15,841 nt of DNA from JANXQE01 sp035651635 (GTDB lineage Bacteria > Verrucomicrobiota > Verrucomicrobiia > Limisphaerales > UBA8199). Both the position numbers and the translations under genes were made by a program. Each line of letters begins with the position of its first letter. The first letter of the stretch is position 1. The stretch spans positions 1 to 15,841 of the forward strand of contig DASRFK010000098.1 in assembly GCA_035651635.1 (NCBI GenBank), read 5' to 3'. Below, one piece after another: positions 14,472 to 15,841 of the stretch. Under the pieces are notes generated by a model. That model did not search any database, was not told the DNA's origin, and saw only the letters and a list, made by a program, of their open reading frames with translations.

Positions 14472-15671
14472 CTACAAGAGGTGTCCCAGTTTCCGGCGCT
14501 TGGTTTCCAGATAACGCGCGTTGTGCGGGTTGGGCTTAACCCGGATTGGGACCTGTTCGATAATCTCAAGCCCGTAACCTTCCAGGCCGACGACCTTGCG
14601 CGGGTTATTCGTGAGCAACCGAATGGTTTTTAGCCCTAGATCCGTCAGTATTTGTGCACCCAGTCCATACTCGCGCAGGTCCATTTCGTAACCTAGCTTT
14701 TGGTTCGCTTCGACCGTGTCATATCCCTGTTCCTGGAGCTTATAAGCCTTGATTTTAGGCGCCAGGCCGATGCCCCGGCCTTCCTGGCGCATGTACACCA
14801 CCACGCCCCGGCCGGCTTCGGACACCTGCCTCATCGCCTGGTGAAGTTGCGGACCGCAGTCGCAACGACGTGAACCGAAAACGTCCCCGGTCAGGCATTC
14901 GCTGTGGACCCGCACCAGCACGCCGGGTTTTCCGGCCACATCGCCACAGACCAGCGCCAGATGGTGCTGGCTGTCCAGCTTCGATTGATACAGATAAAGA
15001 TTAAACTCACCATAGTCCGTGGGCATTTTCACAACCTCGATGCGCTCGACCAGTTTCTCGCGCGTTCGGCGGAATTGGATCAGGTCGGCGATGGTGCAGA
15101 TCTTGAGCCGATGGCGCTTGGCAAATTTGATGAGCTCACCCAGGCGCGCCATCGAACCATCATCGCTCATGATTTCACAGATGACCCCAATCGGGCGCCC
15201 CCCCGCCAGGCGCACCAGATCGACCGCGGCTTCGGTGTGGCCGGCGCGTTGCAATACCCCGCCTGGCCGGGCACGCAGCGGGAACACATGGCCGGGCTGC
15301 ACCAGGTCTTCCGGAACGGCCGTCGGCTCCGCCATGATGCGGATGGTTTCGGCACGATCGGCCGCGCTGATACCAGTAGTTATACCGCGCGCCGCATCGA
15401 CGCTGATCTGAAAGTCGGTCTTGAAGGTCTCGCGATTCTGGCGAACCATTCGTTCAATCCCGAGTTGCTGCAAACGTTCCGAGGTCGTGGGCACGCAAAT
15501 CAGCCCGCGCCCGTGTTTGGCCATGAAATTGACCGCTTCGGGCGAGACGAACTGACCCGCCATGATCAAGTCGCCTTCGTTTTCACGGTCGGCATCATCC
15601 ACCACAATGACCATTCGACCTTTACGCAGGTCGGCAACAACAGCTTCTATCGAGTTGAACTTGTGGCCCAT
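14472..15671 (-). CDS. ribBA: Bifunctional 3,4-DHBP synthase / GTP cyclohydrolase II
   Basis: A 399-residue fusion that opens both branches of riboflavin synthesis. The N-terminal DHBP synthase (about 1-200) makes 3,4-dihydroxy-2-butanone 4-phosphate from ribulose-5-phosphate. It has VIVVDDADRENEGD (21-34), the acidic metal and substrate loop, and HTEAAVDLVRLAG (145-157). The C-terminal GTP cyclohydrolase II (about 208-375) has the zinc cysteines C259, C270 and C272 (HSECLTGD, RRCDCG), RQEGRGIGL (295-303), DTVEAN and DLREYGLGAQIL. I chose the ATG at 15671-15669: it begins the conserved region (MGHKFNSIEAV) and has AAGG with 7-base spacing. The longer TTG-initiated frame adds 43 unconserved residues. 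The active-site residues I checked are present in both halves. ribH follows in the same operon. Confidence 0.95.
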   Translation of the reverse strand: MGHKFNSIEAVVADLRKGRMVIVVDDADRENEGDLIMAGQFVSPEAVNFMAKHGRGLICVPTTSERLQQLGIERMVRQNRETFKTDFQISVDAARGITTGISAADRAETIRIMAEPTAVPEDLVQPGHVFPLRARPGGVLQRAGHTEAAVDLVRLAGGRPIGVICEIMSDDGSMARLGELIKFAKRHRLKICTIADLIQFRRTREKLVERIEVVKMPTDYGEFNLYLYQSKLDSQHHLALVCGDVAGKPGVLVRVHSECLTGDVFGSRRCDCGPQLHQAMRQVSEAGRGVVVYMRQEGRGIGLAPKIKAYKLQEQGYDTVEANQKLGYEMDLREYGLGAQILTDLGLKTIRLLTNNPRKVVGLEGYGLEIIEQVPIRVKPNPHNARYLETKRRKLGHLL

Positions 15672-15841
15672 AAGGCAGCCTTCAAAGTAACGGCCGCCAC
15701 CGTAAACACCATAAAAATGACAACCGGCGGGTCGGTCGCATCTTCCAGCACCCGAGGTAGGGATGTCGCGCTGCGACGTCCGCGCCGCGCAGCTGCGCAA
15801 AGAATGACATTATCGCGCAAGCGCTCTGGTTCTGTTCCGCC
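15672..15841 (-). other. Upstream region of ribBA, cut by window edge
   Basis: These 170 bases hold no recognisable gene. The open frame continuing upstream of the ribBA ATG is Arg/Gly/Cys-rich and not protein-like. A perfect 12-base palindrome GCGCAGCTGCGC lies at 15787-15798. A GATAAT sequence (a possible -10) lies on the minus strand just upstream of it, but no -35 box at the right distance is convincing. I looked for the conserved FMN riboswitch blocks and did not find them. Confidence 0.45.

Noticed and set aside
15672..15800. N-terminal extension of RibBA from an upstream TTG
   Set aside because: The 43 added residues are not protein-like, and the ATG at 15671 has a ribosome binding site and begins the conserved domain.
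15672..15841. FMN riboswitch upstream of ribBA
   Set aside because: The conserved RFN blocks (such as GGGGCAGGGTGAA and CCGACAGT-like strings) are not present on the minus strand in the visible part.
1..15841. CRISPR array, complete insertion sequence or rRNA
   Set aside because: No regularly spaced repeats, transposase motifs or rRNA sequence were seen on either strand.

Overview
The window looks like a chromosomal segment of a Verrucomicrobiota bacterium, probably a Pedosphaera/Limisphaerales relative. This is inferred from protein style and not from a database search. The points in favour are the GC-rich diderm gene content (TonB-dependent receptor, YfiR), a Gld-type ABC operon, a short signal-anchored HEAT-repeat protein, a divergent RibH next to a RibB-RibA fusion, and an integrase type I associate with that phylum.

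Layout. (1) 1-3202, minus strand: a tightly packed three-gene ABC-2 operon (ATPase, permease, GldG-like auxiliary protein). The GldG-like gene runs off the left edge. (2) 3317-5531: the wreck of an integrated replicon. It holds a primase-like fragment, the start of a RepA-like AAA ATPase with frameshifts, an unplaced fragment, and a tyrosine recombinase broken in at least three places. An apparently intact HEAT-repeat gene sits inside the wreck. The recombinase faces away from a tRNA-Thr(CGT) gene (5681-5756, CCA encoded), whose 3' end is the likely old attachment site. (3) 6021-6770: a HigBA/RelE-type toxin-antitoxin operon with a near-consensus promoter; a perfect palindrome lies between the -35 and -10 boxes and runs into the -10. 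A small uncharacterised gene follows on the minus strand (6851-7138). (4) 7455-13894: a four-gene operon in which each gene abuts or overlaps the next: TonB-dependent receptor, periplasmic YfiR protein, CHASE8-HAMP histidine kinase, and REC-PAS-kinase-REC hybrid kinase. (5) 13954-15671, minus strand: ribBA followed by ribH.

How the parts work together. The four-gene operon is the most interesting system. In Pseudomonas, YfiR is the periplasmic inhibitor of YfiN, a CHASE8-HAMP diguanylate cyclase, with YfiB at the outer membrane. Here a YfiR protein is coupled to a CHASE8-HAMP protein whose output is a histidine kinase, and a TonB-dependent receptor holds the outer-membrane position. No GGDEF, EAL or DNA-binding domain is encoded, so the signal apparently ends in a receiver domain of the hybrid kinase. 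This reads as an envelope-to-cytoplasm phosphorelay built on the Yfi sensing module, but that is inference. The riboflavin genes supply both branches of precursor synthesis (GTP to the pyrimidine, ribulose-5-phosphate to dihydroxybutanone phosphate) and their condensation to lumazine.
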